A DNA stretch of 37,887 nt from Alphaproteobacteria bacterium. Its GTDB lineage: Bacteria > Pseudomonadota > Alphaproteobacteria > Rickettsiales > SXRF01. The translations under genes and the position numbers were made by a program. The stretch spans positions 1 through 37,887 of the forward strand of contig JANYBV010000054.1 in assembly GCA_025360605.1 (NCBI GenBank), given 5' to 3'. The notes beneath the pieces are model-generated. The model saw only the letters and a list, made by a program, of their open reading frames with translations, had not been told where the DNA came from and made no database searches. Of the stretch, positions 8,324 through 16,844 are shown piece by piece. Positions within the stretch are counted from its first letter, which is position 1, and every line of letters starts with the position of its first letter.

Positions 8324-10491
8324 ACGAGACTGCTTTTTTGCCCGATCAAACATTACTTGATAATTTGAATGAAGAGCAACGCCTTGCGGTGGAAACCACC
8401 GAGGGGCCGTTACTGGTGCTTGCAGGCGCAGGTACAGGAAAAACACGCGTACTCACCACCCGCATCGCCCATATCCTGCTGAATAAAATGGCGTGGCCAG
8501 GGGAAATTCTGGCCGTCACCTTCACCAATAAGGCCGCCCGCGAGATGCAGGAACGCGTCACCCATTTAACGGGCACATCGCAGGCGCTGTGGATGGGGAC
8601 GTTCCATTCCATTGGCGCGCGCATCATTCGCCGCCATGCCGAAAAACTGGGGCTGACCTCAAGCTTCACCATTTTAGATACCGATGATCAGCTACGTTTA
8701 TTGAAAACGATTCTGATCGAACAGAATATCGATGATAAAAATACGCCGCCGAAATTATTCGCTGCGATTATCGGCAGTTGGAAAGACCAAGGCCTGACAC
8801 CTGATAAAGTTACGAACGGACAGGACATCAATCAGGCGGGCGGGCATGCGCTCAAAGTGTACCGCTTGTATCAGGAACGCCTGAAAAGCCTCAACGCCAC
8901 TGATTTCGGCGACCTGATTTTGCACATGCTGACGCTATTCACCACCTATCAGGATATTTTGCAGGAATACGCCAAACGCTTTAAATACATCCTCGTCGAC
9001 GAATATCAGGACACCAACGTGTCGCAATATCTGTGGCTACGGTTGCTGGCCAGCTTCCATAAAAATATCTGCTGCGTGGGGGACGATGACCAGTCGATCT
9101 ATAGCTGGCGCGGTGCGGAAGTGGGTAATATCCTGCGCTTCGAACGCGATTACCCGAATGCAAAAACGGTGCGCCTTGAGTGCAATTACCGTTCCACACC
9201 GCACATCCTTGCCGCCGCCAGCGCCGTTATTGCCAATAACAAAGGGCGATTGGGAAAAACGCTGTGGACCCCGATTAAAGAAGGCGAAAAAATCAAACTG
9301 AAATCGCTGTGGGACGAGGGCGAGGAGTCACGCTTTGTCGGCGAGGAAGTGGAGGCGCTGCAGCACCATAAAGTCAGCCTGAAAGACATGGCGATTCTGG
9401 TGCGCGCCGGTTTCCAGACACGCTCGTTTGAAGAACGGTTTTTAACGCTGGGGATTCCGTACCGCGTGATTGGCGGTTTGCGGTTTTATGAGCGTGCGGA
9501 AATCCGCGACGCGATTGCGTATCTGCGCGTTTTGGCAGTGCCGCAGGATGATCTTGCGCTGGAACGCATCATCAATTTACCAAAGCGCGGCATCGGTCAG
9601 GCGACGATGCAACAGTTGCACACCACGGCGCGTAACCTCAATACGTCATTATATAATGGTATCGTCCACCTGTTGCAGATAGGGGAACTCAAAGGCAAAC
9701 TGGGCGCGGCATTGGATAAATTCATCAAAGACTGTGACCGCTGGCGCTCCCAGCTGGACTCGCTGCCATTGGCTGAGGTTGTGGAACTGGTGCTGGAAGA
9801 AAGTGGCTACCGCCTGATGTGGGCGACCGAAAAATCACCCGAAGCGGCAGGACGTTTGGAAAACTTGAAAGAATTAGTGCGTGCGATGGGCGAATTTGAA
9901 AGCCTCGGCGCGTTCCTTGAACATGTGAGCCTTGTGACGGAAGCCACCAACGCTAATAACGGCAACGACATGATCAGCCTGATGACGCTGCATGCGGCGA
10001 AAGGGCTGGAGTTTGATGTGGTGTTCCTCCCAGGGTGGGAAGAAGGCGTATTCCCGCATCAGCGCGCGATGGATGAAAGTGGCACGAAAGGGTTGGAAGA
10101 AGAACGCCGCCTTGCCTATGTGGGCATCACGCGTGCGCGTAAAAAGCTGTTTATCTCGCACGCGGCTAACCGCCGCATCTACAACCAGTGGCAAAGCAGT
10201 ATTCCCTCTCGCTTTATTGGTGAAATTCCGGCAGAGCATCTGGATAAATTATCAGGCGGCATGTATAATGCAGCCAGACCGACCCAAAAAGACTGGGCGG
10301 GCGAGGTGGCTGCGATTTTAGGCCATGCTGCCGCCAAGGTGGAAGAATCACGATTTTCCACGGGCACGCGCATTTTTCACCAGAAATTCGGCTATGGCCG
10401 CATTCAGTCTATCAACGGTAAGCATCTGGAAATTGAGTTCGAAAAGGCTGGGCACAAGAAAGTGCTGAGCGATTATGTTGAACCTGTTTAA
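8320..10491 (+). CDS. uvrD: UvrD/PcrA-type superfamily 1 DNA helicase
   Basis: A 723-residue 3'-5' DNA helicase of the UvrD/PcrA/Rep group, acting in nucleotide excision repair, mismatch repair or fork maintenance. Motifs in order: Q-motif region LNEEQRLAV, Walker A GAGTGKT at residues 36-42, TFTNKAAREM, DEYQDTN (motif II), DDDQSIYSWRGA (motif III), TLHAAKGLEFDVVFLPG (motif V) and EERRLAYVGITRAR (motif VI). The C-terminus has the Tudor-like segment GTRIFHQKFGYGRI found in PcrA and UvrD. It starts with GTG, overlapping the previous stop by 4 bases. UvrD versus PcrA naming is a matter of convention. Confidence 0.95.
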   Translation: MNETAFLPDQTLLDNLNEEQRLAVETTEGPLLVLAGAGTGKTRVLTTRIAHILLNKMAWPGEILAVTFTNKAAREMQERVTHLTGTSQALWMGTFHSIGARIIRRHAEKLGLTSSFTILDTDDQLRLLKTILIEQNIDDKNTPPKLFAAIIGSWKDQGLTPDKVTNGQDINQAGGHALKVYRLYQERLKSLNATDFGDLILHMLTLFTTYQDILQEYAKRFKYILVDEYQDTNVSQYLWLRLLASFHKNICCVGDDDQSIYSWRGAEVGNILRFERDYPNAKTVRLECNYRSTPHILAAASAVIANNKGRLGKTLWTPIKEGEKIKLKSLWDEGEESRFVGEEVEALQHHKVSLKDMAILVRAGFQTRSFEERFLTLGIPYRVIGGLRFYERAEIRDAIAYLRVLAVPQDDLALERIINLPKRGIGQATMQQLHTTARNLNTSLYNGIVHLLQIGELKGKLGAALDKFIKDCDRWRSQLDSLPLAEVVELVLEESGYRLMWATEKSPEAAGRLENLKELVRAMGEFESLGAFLEHVSLVTEATNANNGNDMISLMTLHAAKGLEFDVVFLPGWEEGVFPHQRAMDESGTKGLEEERRLAYVGITRARKKLFISHAANRRIYNQWQSSIPSRFIGEIPAEHLDKLSGGMYNAARPTQKDWAGEVAAILGHAAAKVEESRFSTGTRIFHQKFGYGRIQSINGKHLEIEFEKAGHKKVLSDYVEPV

Positions 10492-10563
10492 CTAATTAAT
10501 ATTTATTAATTATTAATAGTATTCCGTTATCCTTAGGTTTTACTGTGTACGGTGGAGGCTATA

Positions 10564-10935
10564 ATGAGAAATGATGCTGGCTGGACTGGGCGTACCGATG
10601 GAAAAACGGAGGCGCCACCGAAAAAACTGGAAACTATCATCGATCCATTCCTGAAAAAAGAACTTGGTATTGATCTGGGTGTTGGCGATCAACCTTCTAA
10701 TGTAGATATGAATATTGCTCAGGCTGCTTACGCGGAAGCGGCCAGATTACTGTTTCTGGCATCCCCGCATAGCTCGCCTAATGCAGAATTCCTGCTTGGG
10801 AACGCAGATTTTATAGTAGCAGTTTCGGATAAGCTGGGTGATGACAATGCGTCCTTGGAAAAAGCAGTAAAAATACAGGAACGTCTCAGAAGCGAAATCA
10901 AAAGTGGTCTGGGCATCGCCCGACACATCGTTTAA
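10564..10935 (+). CDS. Hypothetical protein
   Basis: Not recognised. The 123-residue protein has no signal peptide or membrane segment. Its N-terminal 30 residues are polar and probably disordered; from about residue 50 it appears alpha-helical, with NIAQAAYAEAARLLFLA and a C-terminal helix rich in Lys and Glu. An in-frame GTG at 10552 exists, but GGAGG at 10554-10558 is well placed for the ATG at 10564. It follows an AT-rich gap after the helicase gene and precedes another unrecognised gene by 28 bases, so the two are probably co-transcribed. Confidence 0.7.
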   Translation: MRNDAGWTGRTDGKTEAPPKKLETIIDPFLKKELGIDLGVGDQPSNVDMNIAQAAYAEAARLLFLASPHSSPNAEFLLGNADFIVAVSDKLGDDNASLEKAVKIQERLRSEIKSGLGIARHIV

Positions 10936-10963
10936 TTACCATTCTTAATAAGAAGGATAGCGT

Positions 10964-11338
10964 ATGCCTGTAGCAAGCACCAGAAGCATGGATGATAATG
11001 CCGTTTCCTATATCGGTATACTAAACGTGGCGGACGAAGCACGGGCCCGAAAAATGCTTGAGCAAATGACTGCAGGCAGTGGCATCACCATCGAATCCTA
11101 TCACGCGCGGGTGAATGAGACCTTTCCCAAATCATTTGAAGCGCAGCAAGGCAGAAAAATGGTTTTCTTCTCAAGTTCGGACGATAATATATTTCGCCTT
11201 GGTGGTCAGGAAATTATAGCATTACAGGATGCAGGCATCCAGTCTGGGACGTTTAGGGATAACAGGAATACGGTGCAGAACGCACGCGAAGACGGTATGG
11301 GCAGCAGCCGCGCACCCAAAAGGGATCCTAAACTGTAG
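10964..11338 (+). CDS. Hypothetical protein
   Basis: Not recognised. 124 residues, soluble, with no signal peptide. The middle looks like a mixed alpha/beta domain (YIGILNVADEARARKMLEQM, then KMVFFSSSDDNIFRLGGQEI), while the last 25 residues are polar and basic (SSRAPKRDPKL at the end). AGAAGGA at 10951-10957 gives a good ribosome binding site six bases before the ATG. It probably forms a two-gene unit with the preceding hypothetical gene and ends 4 bases from the convergent rpmJ stop. Confidence 0.7.
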   Translation: MPVASTRSMDDNAVSYIGILNVADEARARKMLEQMTAGSGITIESYHARVNETFPKSFEAQQGRKMVFFSSSDDNIFRLGGQEIIALQDAGIQSGTFRDNRNTVQNAREDGMGSSRAPKRDPKL

Positions 11339-11350
11339 GAAATTAGCCCT
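11321..11350. terminator. Inverted repeat between convergent hypothetical gene and rpmJ
   Basis: TCCTA (11326-11330) and TAGGA (11336-11340) form a 5-base stem around a 5-base loop. AGGG (11321-11324) and CCCT (11347-11350) could add an outer stem. The structure spans the stop codons of both convergent genes and may terminate either transcript, but there is no clear T-tract. Confidence 0.3.
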
Positions 11351-11468
11351 GACGCGCTTTAAAGCGTGGGTTCTTTTTGTTGATCACGTATACGCGACCT
11401 TTGCGGCGAACAACGCGGCAATCTTTATCGCGTTTTTTGGCGGACTTTAAAGAGCTTAAAACTTTCAT
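11343..11468 (-). CDS. rpmJ: 50S ribosomal protein L36
   Basis: A 41-residue protein read on the minus strand: it begins [20 protein letters not shown] and ends [12 protein letters not shown]. This is the second, cysteine-poor type of L36, with one Cys, common in alphaproteobacteria. It binds 23S rRNA in the large subunit. The gene stands alone, as is usual for this type, divergent from rfbC across a 75-base gap. AAAGG lies upstream of the ATG as a possible ribosome binding site. It is easily missed because of its length. Confidence 0.93.
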   Translation of the reverse strand: MKVLSSLKSAKKRDKDCRVVRRKGRVYVINKKNPRFKARQG

Positions 11469-11543
11469 GGCACAAACCTTTATTCAAATGAGGCGCTCTT
11501 TTACCTTGAAAGCGATAGGGCTGTCAATGTAAATTCGCGGCTT

Positions 11544-12104
11544 ATGATCATCACCGACTGCCCCATTTCCGGCCTCAAAACCATCCAGCTTAAAGTCCAC
11601 GGCGACGCTCGGGGGTTTTTTGTCGAGCGTTTCCACGCGAAACGTTTTGCCGATGCTGGTTTACCAACTGAATTTTCACAAGATAACCATTCCCGCTCAG
11701 CGCCTCATATCCTGCGCGGCCTGCATTACCAGCACACCCCGCCGCAAGGCAAGCTGGTGGGGGTTATTCGTGGCCGCGTGTGGGATGTGGCGGTAGATAT
11801 CCGTAAGGATTCCAAGACCTTCGGCCAGTATTACGGGGTTGAACTATCGGGTGATAACGGTGTGCTGTTCTGGATGCCGGCGGGGTTTGCCCATGGCTTC
11901 TGCGTGCTGGGCGATGAACCGGCCGATATGCTCTACAAGGTGACGGGACTTTACAATCAGGCGGGCGAGGGGGGCATTTTATATAATGACCCCGACCTGA
12001 AGATCGACTGGCCGATTAGCAATCCGCAAGTGTCCGAGCGCGATACAAACCTGATGAGCTGGAAGGACTATTGCAAAAATATCCCTGAATGGAAGCCTTT
12101 ATGA
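11544..12104 (+). CDS. rfbC: dTDP-4-dehydrorhamnose 3,5-epimerase
   Basis: RmlC/RfbC epimerises dTDP-4-keto-6-deoxyglucose at C3 and C5 on the way to dTDP-L-rhamnose. The 186-residue cupin protein shows RGFFVERFH, the NHSRS segment, RGLHYQ with the catalytic His, and WMPAGFAHGF. The family length is about 180-190. The other rhamnose genes (rfbA, rfbB, rfbD) are not nearby. Its stop overlaps the start of the D-amino-acid transaminase gene (ATGA), so the two are coupled. Related epimerases making other deoxysugars are possible. Confidence 0.9.
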   Translation: MIITDCPISGLKTIQLKVHGDARGFFVERFHAKRFADAGLPTEFSQDNHSRSAPHILRGLHYQHTPPQGKLVGVIRGRVWDVAVDIRKDSKTFGQYYGVELSGDNGVLFWMPAGFAHGFCVLGDEPADMLYKVTGLYNQAGEGGILYNDPDLKIDWPISNPQVSERDTNLMSWKDYCKNIPEWKPL

Positions 12105-12964
12105 CGCGCATTTCGTATGTCAACGGGGCATATGAGCCGCATCCTTATGCGGTGGTACATATTGAAGACCGTGGATACCAGTTTTCCGACGGCATCTATG
12201 AATATATTGCGTTTTATAACCACACGCTGGTGGACGCTGATCTGCACTTCAAACGCCTTGAACGTAGCCTGCGCGAATTGCAGATTGCCCTGCCGATGTC
12301 CATACGCTCCATGGGTATTGTGATACGCGAACTCATCGAGCGCAATGGCCGCGCGGATGGCGGCTTATATATCCAGATTACGCGCGGTGTTGCCAAGCGC
12401 GATCATGCGTTTCCGAAGCATACCACACCTTCGCTGGTGATGACGGTATGTCAGGCTAAATTGCCCAAGGAAAAAGAAGTGCGAGAGGGCGTAAAAGTCA
12501 TCACGCAACCCGATATCCGCTGGGGACGGCGTGATATCAAATCGGTGTCGTTGCTTGCGAACATTCTTGCCAAGCAAAAAGCATCGGAAAAACATGCCCG
12601 CGAAGCGTGGCTGGTGGATGGCGATATCATCAGTGAAGGTTCGGCTTCCAATAGTTATATCGTCACTAAAGCAGGTGAACTGGTGACGCATCCGGCAAAT
12701 GAATTCATCCTTGGTGGCATCACGCGCGATGTGGTGTTGCGGCTTGCGCGCAAAAACGGCATCAAGGTCAGCGAACGCGCGTTCAGCGTGGCCGAGGCGA
12801 AAAAAGCAGCCGAAGCTTTCCTGACATCCACGAGCGCGAATGTGTTGCCTGTGGTCGAGATTGATGGGATAAAAGTGGGCGATGGAAAAGTGGGTGTAAT
12901 CACCCGCCAGCTAAACACACTTTACACCGCACATATCTTCAAACAAACCGGAAAACAACTCTGA
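12101..12964 (+). CDS. dat: D-amino-acid transaminase (class IV aminotransferase)
   Basis: A PLP-dependent fold-type IV enzyme interconverting D-alanine and D-glutamate, both needed for peptidoglycan. The N-terminal segment VHIEDRGYQFSDGIYEYI is the typical D-transaminase signature, and the PLP Lys is in DIKSV at residue 147. EGSASNSYIV and GGITRDVVL match the cofactor-binding region of this fold. An upstream ATG at 12089 would add four residues, but the ATG at 12101 overlapping the rfbC stop is preferred. At 287 residues it is of normal length. Branched-chain aminotransferase and aminodeoxychorismate lyase are related alternatives, less likely from the N-terminus. Confidence 0.85.
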   Translation: MTRISYVNGAYEPHPYAVVHIEDRGYQFSDGIYEYIAFYNHTLVDADLHFKRLERSLRELQIALPMSIRSMGIVIRELIERNGRADGGLYIQITRGVAKRDHAFPKHTTPSLVMTVCQAKLPKEKEVREGVKVITQPDIRWGRRDIKSVSLLANILAKQKASEKHAREAWLVDGDIISEGSASNSYIVTKAGELVTHPANEFILGGITRDVVLRLARKNGIKVSERAFSVAEAKKAAEAFLTSTSANVLPVVEIDGIKVGDGKVGVITRQLNTLYTAHIFKQTGKQL

Positions 12965-12966
12965 CT

Positions 12967-13635
12967 ATGTCCTTACCCAAACCTGCCGCGATTCTTTTCG
13001 ACTGGGATAATACGCTTGTCGACACATGGCCTGTGATTCACGAAGCCATGGTTGCTACCTTCACCGCCATGGGGCATGAACCGTGGACGCTGGAACAAAC
13101 CAAGGCACGCGTGCGCAAATCCATGCGTGATGCGTTCCCTGAATTATTTGGTGACCAGTGGCAGAAGGCGGGCGATATCTACCAGACCTATTATAAAACC
13201 CATCATCTTGCAAAATTGCAGCCGCTGAAACAGGCGCTGGACGTGCTTAAGCGCGTGAAAGAGCTGGGGCTGTTCAACGCGGTGGTGAGCAATAAAAAAG
13301 GCCCGACACTGCGCCTTGAAGTGGAGCATATGGGCTGGGGTAAACTCTTTGACAGCGTGATTGGTTCGGATGATGCCGGACGCGATAAACCGCATCCTGA
13401 CCCTGTGCATCTGGCCTTCAAACAAACGCACATCACTCCGGCCAAAAATGTCTGGTTTGTTGGTGACAGCGATGTGGATCTTGAATGTGCGATGAATACC
13501 GGCTGCACCGCGATTTTATACGGTGAATTCGCCAAGGATCACCCCGAATACAACGCTACGCATTTTCAGGGAATGCCGTATCACGCGCATGTGCATAATC
13601 ATGAGGAAATGCTGAAATTACTGGCGGTATATTAA
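12967..13635 (+). CDS. HAD-superfamily phosphatase, phosphoglycolate-phosphatase-like
   Basis: A 222-residue HAD hydrolase. Motif I FDWDNTLVD holds the nucleophilic Asp12 and acid/base Asp14, VVSNK is motif II, DKPHPDP contains the motif III Lys, and GDSDVDLE is motif IV. The cap region between residues 20 and 85 is helical as in subclass IA, which includes phosphoglycolate phosphatase (Gph). The C-terminus after FAKDHPEY is His-rich (MPYHAHVHNHEE). It starts 2 bases after dat and its stop abuts the stop of the convergent prephenate dehydrogenase with no gap. The exact substrate is not known. Confidence 0.85.
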   Translation: MSLPKPAAILFDWDNTLVDTWPVIHEAMVATFTAMGHEPWTLEQTKARVRKSMRDAFPELFGDQWQKAGDIYQTYYKTHHLAKLQPLKQALDVLKRVKELGLFNAVVSNKKGPTLRLEVEHMGWGKLFDSVIGSDDAGRDKPHPDPVHLAFKQTHITPAKNVWFVGDSDVDLECAMNTGCTAILYGEFAKDHPEYNATHFQGMPYHAHVHNHEEMLKLLAVY

Positions 13636-14748
13636 TTAGAGCAATTCATCTGCTTCGCCGGAATCAATGGCCGCACCGAGCGCCTTCAACCTGTCGATAT
13701 ATTCTGCCAGTACTGCAATCACCGCCTGATACTGGTTGGCGATGCTTTCAATGTCCCCTTCGGGCGACTGGCTGGCGGGGAAGGTGAAGTCGGCAAAACC
13801 ACTGCTTGCGTAACGAGCAAAAGGAAAACCGGCCTTTTTTTCCGCTTCCATGACCGTGGTGATAAGGCATGACGCGGCCACGCGCGGGAAAAGCGCGGTA
13901 CGTGAGAGCAATTCATCGGATTCGGAAACGACATCTTCGGGCGCTTCGGAGAGTTCTTTTTTGATGTGTTCAACGGCATCGATGTAGCGGTTGAGCGCCT
14001 TGATGATGTTTGTTTTATTCAGCAGAAAAATATCAATCCACATCTCGGTGCTGGAATGGCTGAGGCGCAGGAATTTTTTCAGCAACTCACCTTCGGAGGA
14101 ATGGTCGTTCACCTGTGCGGCATATGGTTCGAGAATGGTACCTGCGGCGAACGCCAGCAATTGCGGCAGGTGTGACACATACGCATACACCAGATCGTGC
14201 AGGTGCGCGGGCATGGCTTCTACGCGCGCATCCATGGCACGCCAGAAATCAGTCACGCGTTCTAAAATTGGGATCAGTCCTGTGGGGTCGGCGGGGGTAA
14301 CGATGACGCGTTTATGGTCGAACAAATCGGAGCGTCCCGCGCCCACGCCCGCATGTTCGCTACCTGCAATCGGGTGGGCGGGAATGAAATATACACCCGC
14401 GGGAATATGCGGCGAGATCGCTTCCATGGCGTGTTCTTTCACCGAACAGACATCCATGACGATAGCATTGGGTTTTAATGAAGGGGCGATGGCTTTTGCA
14501 ATATCCTCAAGACTGGAAGGCGGCGTGGCGATCAACACCAGATCGCTGTTTTCAACGGCGGTTGCAACATCGGAAAGTGCAATATCAATGAAGCCATGTT
14601 TGCGCCCATAGGCAAGCGAGACCTCGTTATAGTCGCAGCCGATGATGGTTCCGGCGATATGGCGCTCACGCGCAGCACGCGCCACCGAGCTGCCGATAAG
14701 CCCCAAACCGATAATAGTAATGCGTTCGAATAATTGCTGTCTGGCCAC
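13636..14748 (-). CDS. tyrA: Prephenate / arogenate dehydrogenase
   Basis: TyrA-family enzyme oxidising prephenate (or arogenate) with NAD(P) in tyrosine synthesis. The N-terminal Rossmann motif IIGLGLIGSS is clear, followed by VLIATPPSS, DVCSVKEHAM and the HPIAGSEHAGVGAG active-site region with its conserved His. The helical C-terminal dimerisation domain includes YAYVSHLPQLLAFA. The start is GTG at 14748, 3 bases after the hisC stop. At 370 residues it is longer than the common 290-310, the extra length being at the C-terminus. It forms an operon with hisC and chorismate mutase. Confidence 0.92.
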   Translation of the reverse strand: MARQQLFERITIIGLGLIGSSVARAARERHIAGTIIGCDYNEVSLAYGRKHGFIDIALSDVATAVENSDLVLIATPPSSLEDIAKAIAPSLKPNAIVMDVCSVKEHAMEAISPHIPAGVYFIPAHPIAGSEHAGVGAGRSDLFDHKRVIVTPADPTGLIPILERVTDFWRAMDARVEAMPAHLHDLVYAYVSHLPQLLAFAAGTILEPYAAQVNDHSSEGELLKKFLRLSHSSTEMWIDIFLLNKTNIIKALNRYIDAVEHIKKELSEAPEDVVSESDELLSRTALFPRVAASCLITTVMEAEKKAGFPFARYASSGFADFTFPASQSPEGDIESIANQYQAVIAVLAEYIDRLKALGAAIDSGEADELL

Positions 14749-14751
14749 GGA

Positions 14752-15894
14752 TTACGTCTTTAAAAAATCGGCCAGAATGGATGCCACGGCTTTGTTGTCT
14801 TCTTCCAGCCCGATGCTGATGCGGAGGCATTTTGGCAGGCCATAATTTGCTACTTCACGCGGGATATAGCCTTTATCCATCATGAAGGCATTGGCGTTGG
14901 CGGCATTGTGTTTGCCTTCCGGAAATTCGACAAGAATAAAATTCGCGATACTTGGATGTACTTTCAGGCCAAGTGCGATGAGTTCTTTCGAAAGCCATTC
15001 CAACCATTGTTTATTAAATATGCGGGTGGCTTCGCTGAATTTTGTGTCGCGGATAGCGGCAGCTCCGGCGGCAATAGCGGGAGCGGAAACGTTGAAAGGC
15101 CCGCGGATGCGGTTGATTACATCAATAATGTGGGCAGGGCCATACGCCCAGCCAAGACGCAGCGCAGACAGGCCGTGAATTTTGGAAAAGGTACGCAGGA
15201 TGATCGTATTGTCCGAGGATTCCACCAGTTCGCGCCCGTCAGAATAATCGGCAACATCGGTCGCATATTCGCTGTATGCACCGTCAATCGCAAGTATGAT
15301 GTTTGCTGGCAAGCCGTCATGCAGACGTTTCATTTCGGATTTAGTGATGTAGCTTCCCGTCGGGTTATTCGGATTGGCGATGAATACGATTTTCGTGCGC
15401 GGTGTAACCTTCGCCAAAATGGCATCGACATCAGTGCGGAGATTCTTTTCCGGAGCGGTGACGGGAGTTGCTCCGGCTGCCTGCGTATAAATTTTATACA
15501 TGAGGAAGCCATATTCACTATACAGCACCTCGTCGCCTTCACCCGTATAGCCGTTCACTAAAAACGCGATCAGCTCATCCGACCCTGCGCCGCAAACAAT
15601 CCGTTCAACGGGAAGTTTATGCACTTCAGCCAACGCTTCACGTAGCGCAAGCGCGGTACCATCGGGATAGCGGTGCAGGTGTGCCGCGGAATCGGTAAAT
15701 GCTTTAACCGCCAGTGGACTTGCTCCCAGCGGTGTTTCGTTGGAAGAAAGTTTGACCACGCGCACACCTGCCTTGGCCTTGGACTTGCCACCTACATAAG
15801 GCGCGATGCCCATGATACCGGCTTTGGGGGCGGGTTTGTTATTTGCCGGAGAATGCGGCTTGGAGTGATTTGCTTTCATGAGAGGTGTTCCCAT
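14752..15894 (-). CDS. hisC: Histidinol-phosphate / aromatic aminotransferase
   Basis: A fold-type I PLP enzyme; relatives in alphaproteobacteria serve both histidine and aromatic amino acid synthesis. Family motifs: LSSNETPLGASP, HRYPDG, GAGSDELI, FIANPNNPTGSY and RTFSKIHGLSALRLGW, the last holding the PLP Lys. Two ATG codons (15894 and 15879) could start it; neither has a strong ribosome binding site and both lie inside the upstream chorismate mutase gene, giving 56- or 41-base overlaps. The position between chorismate mutase and prephenate dehydrogenase argues for a role in phenylalanine and tyrosine formation. Confidence 0.9.
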   Translation of the reverse strand: MGTPLMKANHSKPHSPANNKPAPKAGIMGIAPYVGGKSKAKAGVRVVKLSSNETPLGASPLAVKAFTDSAAHLHRYPDGTALALREALAEVHKLPVERIVCGAGSDELIAFLVNGYTGEGDEVLYSEYGFLMYKIYTQAAGATPVTAPEKNLRTDVDAILAKVTPRTKIVFIANPNNPTGSYITKSEMKRLHDGLPANIILAIDGAYSEYATDVADYSDGRELVESSDNTIILRTFSKIHGLSALRLGWAYGPAHIIDVINRIRGPFNVSAPAIAAGAAAIRDTKFSEATRIFNKQWLEWLSKELIALGLKVHPSIANFILVEFPEGKHNAANANAFMMDKGYIPREVANYGLPKCLRISIGLEEDNKAVASILADFLKT

Positions 15895-16774
15895 TGTTTA
15901 AAATGACAGGTACGGCATAAGCGCCGATGAAACTTAAATTGATAACCGAAGAGCCGAGCGTATTCATCAGCATTTCAATGCCCGCATGCTCAAGCGTGAC
16001 GAATCCTTTGATTTCCACCAGATGGTGGCGCACGCTCGGGGTGAGTGTGGCAATATTGATCCATGTCGCATCCAGCCTTGCGTTGGTAAAGGCGCTTTGC
16101 AACTTGTTTTGCGAGGTGTTGTGATCAGCTTCCAACACCATCAACGAGCAATCATTACCGGATGGTTCCGGTGCGAGGCGGGAGATGGCAAGGGCGGACG
16201 GAGCATCGCGCGGCGGCGTGCCGTTATAGACGAAAGGAATGCGGGCGAATACTTTGGGAATGTCGTTGCCCTGCTGCACAAGGTTTGTCCACCAGAAGGT
16301 GCTGTCGGCGCTGCGCAACATCGGAACGATGCCGACGGCGGCTTTGCCGTCCATGATGTCACCGAGAACGCGCTTGATATGGGGTTGTTTGATGATCGGG
16401 ATGAAGGGGCCGAAATATTCCCGCGCCATCCAGAAATAATCATTATCACGGTCCGGCGTGAACACCGATACGGTAAGGTTAGCTTCAACCGATGTAGACG
16501 CGCCGATAATAATGCGCCAGATGGCAGCGGCGGCGGCGGGTAAAAACTGGCTGTTTTCAAATTTAGCGATGATGCGGCGGATCATTTCCGCCTCGCGTGC
16601 AGGGCGGATAGGGCAGCGGCCCGGGGCCGTGCGGCGTTTGTATTCGCCTACGCGGGATACAATATTGATGCGTTCTTTGAGGAGGTTGATAATCGTGTCG
16701 TCGATTTCATCAATCTGCTTGCGAAAAGCCATCAGCTCGGTTTCGGTGCGATCTTGTGTGTCTTTTTTAATCAT
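15839..16774 (-). CDS. pheA: Chorismate mutase with extended C-terminal domain
   Basis: The N-terminal 95 residues form an AroQ-type chorismate mutase: FRKQIDEIDDTIINLLKERI and a following REAEMI/RRII helix fit this all-helical fold. The remaining 215 residues do not show the classic prephenate dehydratase motifs, though EYFGPF and DIMDGKAAVGIVPM are reminiscent of a degenerate periplasmic-binding-like dehydratase fold. Similar long chorismate mutases occur in alphaproteobacteria. Chorismate mutase makes prephenate, the substrate of the downstream TyrA. Start ATG at 16774; the gene is divergent from metX across 166 bases. Whether the C-terminal part is catalytic or regulatory is open. Confidence 0.8.
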   Translation of the reverse strand: MIKKDTQDRTETELMAFRKQIDEIDDTIINLLKERINIVSRVGEYKRRTAPGRCPIRPAREAEMIRRIIAKFENSQFLPAAAAAIWRIIIGASTSVEANLTVSVFTPDRDNDYFWMAREYFGPFIPIIKQPHIKRVLGDIMDGKAAVGIVPMLRSADSTFWWTNLVQQGNDIPKVFARIPFVYNGTPPRDAPSALAISRLAPEPSGNDCSLMVLEADHNTSQNKLQSAFTNARLDATWINIATLTPSVRHHLVEIKGFVTLEHAGIEMLMNTLGSSVINLSFIGAYAVPVILNNGNTSHESKSLQAAFSGK

Positions 16775-16844
16775 AGTCTTGAGGTAATTTACTTTCTGCC
16801 TTTACACAGGGGAGGGAGAGCATAATCGAACCACTAACCATATT

